This document shows positions 62,924-64,000 of a DNA stretch of 64,000 nt, one piece after another. Below the pieces are notes generated by a model that saw nothing but the letters and a program-made list of their open reading frames with translations, did no database searches and had not been told where the DNA came from. Every line of letters starts with the position of its first letter. The first letter of the stretch is position 1. A program made the position numbers and the translations under genes. The stretch is taken from the NCBI RefSeq assembly GCF_005938645.2, contig NZ_CP042171.1:2418001-2482000 (forward strand). Direction: 5' to 3'. The DNA comes from Pedobacter sp. KBS0701 (lineage in GTDB: Bacteria; Bacteroidota; Bacteroidia; Sphingobacteriales; Sphingobacteriaceae).

Positions 62924-63649
62924 CTACTGTTTTCTCAAATAAATATTACCGTACGATGAACTTAAATCATAACTCGGACCGACACCTGGCGCTGCCGTTA
63001 AAGAAGTAAAGAAATTTTCCTCTTTCATTTCTGTCGGTTTAAGCACCATATCGGTATAAATCTTTCCATAACGGTTGGTGAGTTTAATTTTACCGATGGC
63101 ACTTTGGCTGATACTGGCATCAATCCCACCATACCTTGCATCAACTTTTATAGGTCCCTTAAAATCCTTAATCTCTACGATTCCATAAACAGAACTTACC
63201 TCAGTGCTAATCCCTGCCGGAAGTTTGATGTTTATCGTAATTTCAATATCCTTAGTTTGGTAGGTTGATATTTTGGTGCCGCCTTTTTCTCTGATGTAAG
63301 CATCCAGATCAGCTTTCGAGTTTAAACGCGTTTTAATGCCATTTTCTTTTACATAATAAGCCTCTGGAATTTTATCCATATCGAGTTTGTTTTTGATGGT
63401 AATGGTTCCATCGGCACTACTTTCCTCAAGGGTAAAAGCCGAGTCGTTTTTACCATCATTGATCTTAACCGCAGCTTCAATACCAATTTCATTTTTATCC
63501 CAGCTCGAAATATGCACAACCTTGGGATAATCGAAATGGAAAGCTACTACTTCACCCTTTTTTAGGGGATAAGATTTATTAATTTTGGTTTGCGAAAGGG
63601 CAATACCCGGCACCATGGCCATAAAAAGCCAATATATTATTGTTTTCAT
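62924..63649 (-). CDS. Secreted DUF4097-like beta-repeat protein
   Basis: A 241-residue exported protein: signal peptide (YWLFMAMVPGIALSQ), then repeats of short strands ending in Tyr-Gly (SSVYGIVEIKDFKGPI, VDARYGGIDASI, LTNRYGKIYTDM, SSSYGNIYLRK), the DUF4097/adhesin-like pattern forming a right-handed beta-helix. It ends NIYLRKQ; the next gene upstream (63723 on) ends NVYLREK, so the two are adjacent paralogues. Such proteins sense or shield the envelope in some Bacteroidota, often next to an anti-sigma gene; here the role is unknown. Confidence 0.75.
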   Translation of the reverse strand: MKTIIYWLFMAMVPGIALSQTKINKSYPLKKGEVVAFHFDYPKVVHISSWDKNEIGIEAAVKINDGKNDSAFTLEESSADGTITIKNKLDMDKIPEAYYVKENGIKTRLNSKADLDAYIREKGGTKISTYQTKDIEITINIKLPAGISTEVSSVYGIVEIKDFKGPIKVDARYGGIDASISQSAIGKIKLTNRYGKIYTDMVLKPTEMKEENFFTSLTAAPGVGPSYDLSSSYGNIYLRKQ

Positions 63650-63722
63650 AAAAAATGCTTTATTGCCTTTGCCTCAGATAAGCGGCTTTAGGCAGATGAA
63701 AAGAGAAACCTAAAGAGAGCGA

Positions 63723-64000
63723 TTATTTCTCTCTCAGGTATACATTTTTGTAACGTGAAGTTAAGATCAGATCAGCACCACCTCCATTAATCTTGCCTTT
63801 GATGTTTTCAGAACTATGGCCACCGGTAGTGTATCCAAAAGCAGCTGCATCGCCATTTACCGTTGTTATCGTACTTACTGTTTGACCTGTGCGTACTGTA
63901 GTTACCTGACCAGCATTCTCGCTCCCACCCACCGAAGTAAAGCCATTGCGCTCTGCTTTTTCAGTTTTTTCGATCGCAATTTTTAACCCTTCTGCGGCGT
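63723..64000 (-). CDS. DUF4097-like protein, 5' part beyond the window
   Basis: The frame runs from the window edge to a stop at 63723, giving about 90 residues (AAEGLKIAIEKTEKAERNG ... SRYKNVYLREK). The ending and beta-repeat character match the neighbour at 62924-63649. The true start lies outside the window. The 73-bp gap suggests cotranscription. Confidence 0.7.
   Translation of the reverse strand, partial: AAEGLKIAIEKTEKAERNGFTSVGGSENAGQVTTVRTGQTVSTITTVNGDAAAFGYTTGGHSSENIKGKINGGGADLILTSRYKNVYLREK

Noticed and set aside
1..64000. tRNA, rRNA or CRISPR array
   Set aside because: No rRNA signature, no convincing cloverleaf (no GGTTCGA-type T-loop with acceptor stem), and no regularly spaced short repeats seen; a search program could still find a weak tRNA.

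Overview
The window looks like chromosomal DNA of a Sphingobacteriaceae-type Bacteroidota, most like Pedobacter. The signs are a SusC/SusD pair controlled by a FecI/FecR-type sigma/anti-sigma pair, Bacteroidota promoter boxes (TAnnTTTG, sometimes with an upstream TTTG), almost no Shine-Dalgarno sites, many TonB-linked and TlpA-like envelope proteins, and dispersed palindromic intergenic repeats. I saw no rRNA, tRNA or CRISPR array. The species is inferred from protein style, not from a marker gene.

Layout. 1-4.6 kb: two guanidino-group hydrolases (CtlX-like, cut by the window edge, and an arginine deiminase family protein), a duplicated non-coding repeat of about 290 bp, and argS. 4.7-15.6 kb: a reverse-strand nutrient-acquisition locus with ECF sigma, FecR anti-sigma, SusC with STN domain, SusD, a DUF4369/TlpA thioredoxin and a two-domain M16 peptidase. 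16-21.4 kb: a soluble multi-PAS histidine kinase, a secreted LamG/DUF1080-like protein and a secreted HEFAH putative metalloprotein (DUF4932 type). 21.6-26 kb: a VOC-EVE-MarR operon with a palindromic promoter, facing an EamA-AraC-TetX-like monooxygenase operon. 26-32 kb: a decayed serine hydrolase, AlbA_2 and DUF4442 genes, a tiny lipoprotein, an MFS carrier, hemF, an endonuclease V remnant and an AT-rich orphan with PIN-like features.

32-43 kb: two TPR proteins and gyrA, a TetA-type MFS pump, PhoH, a 750-bp gap with a promoter-like box and terminator (candidate small RNA), and a FUSC membrane protein. 43-48.9 kb: Ohr, bioB, and two unrelated Mg2+ transporters (mgtE, corA) separated by a ParDE toxin-antitoxin pair, then WbqC. 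48.9-55.3 kb: an LpxL-like acyltransferase with a GT2 enzyme, then a TlpA-like gene split by a 1115-bp IS630-type element whose target duplication can be read exactly, then aroQ, xerD and map. 55.7-64 kb: D-lactate dehydrogenase, a secreted GH2 glycosidase, a TonB-dependent receptor without SusD, and two DUF4097-like surface or periplasmic proteins, the last cut by the window edge.

The observations I would follow first are the SusCD-TlpA-M16 locus, the palindrome framing the -7 box of the VOC-EVE-MarR operon, TAnnTTTG boxes ending 3-5 nt before the start codon at four genes (predicting leaderless mRNAs), the GyrA residues Ala and Phe at the two classical quinolone positions, the fully reconstructable IS630 insertion, and the candidate non-coding transcript upstream of the FUSC gene.
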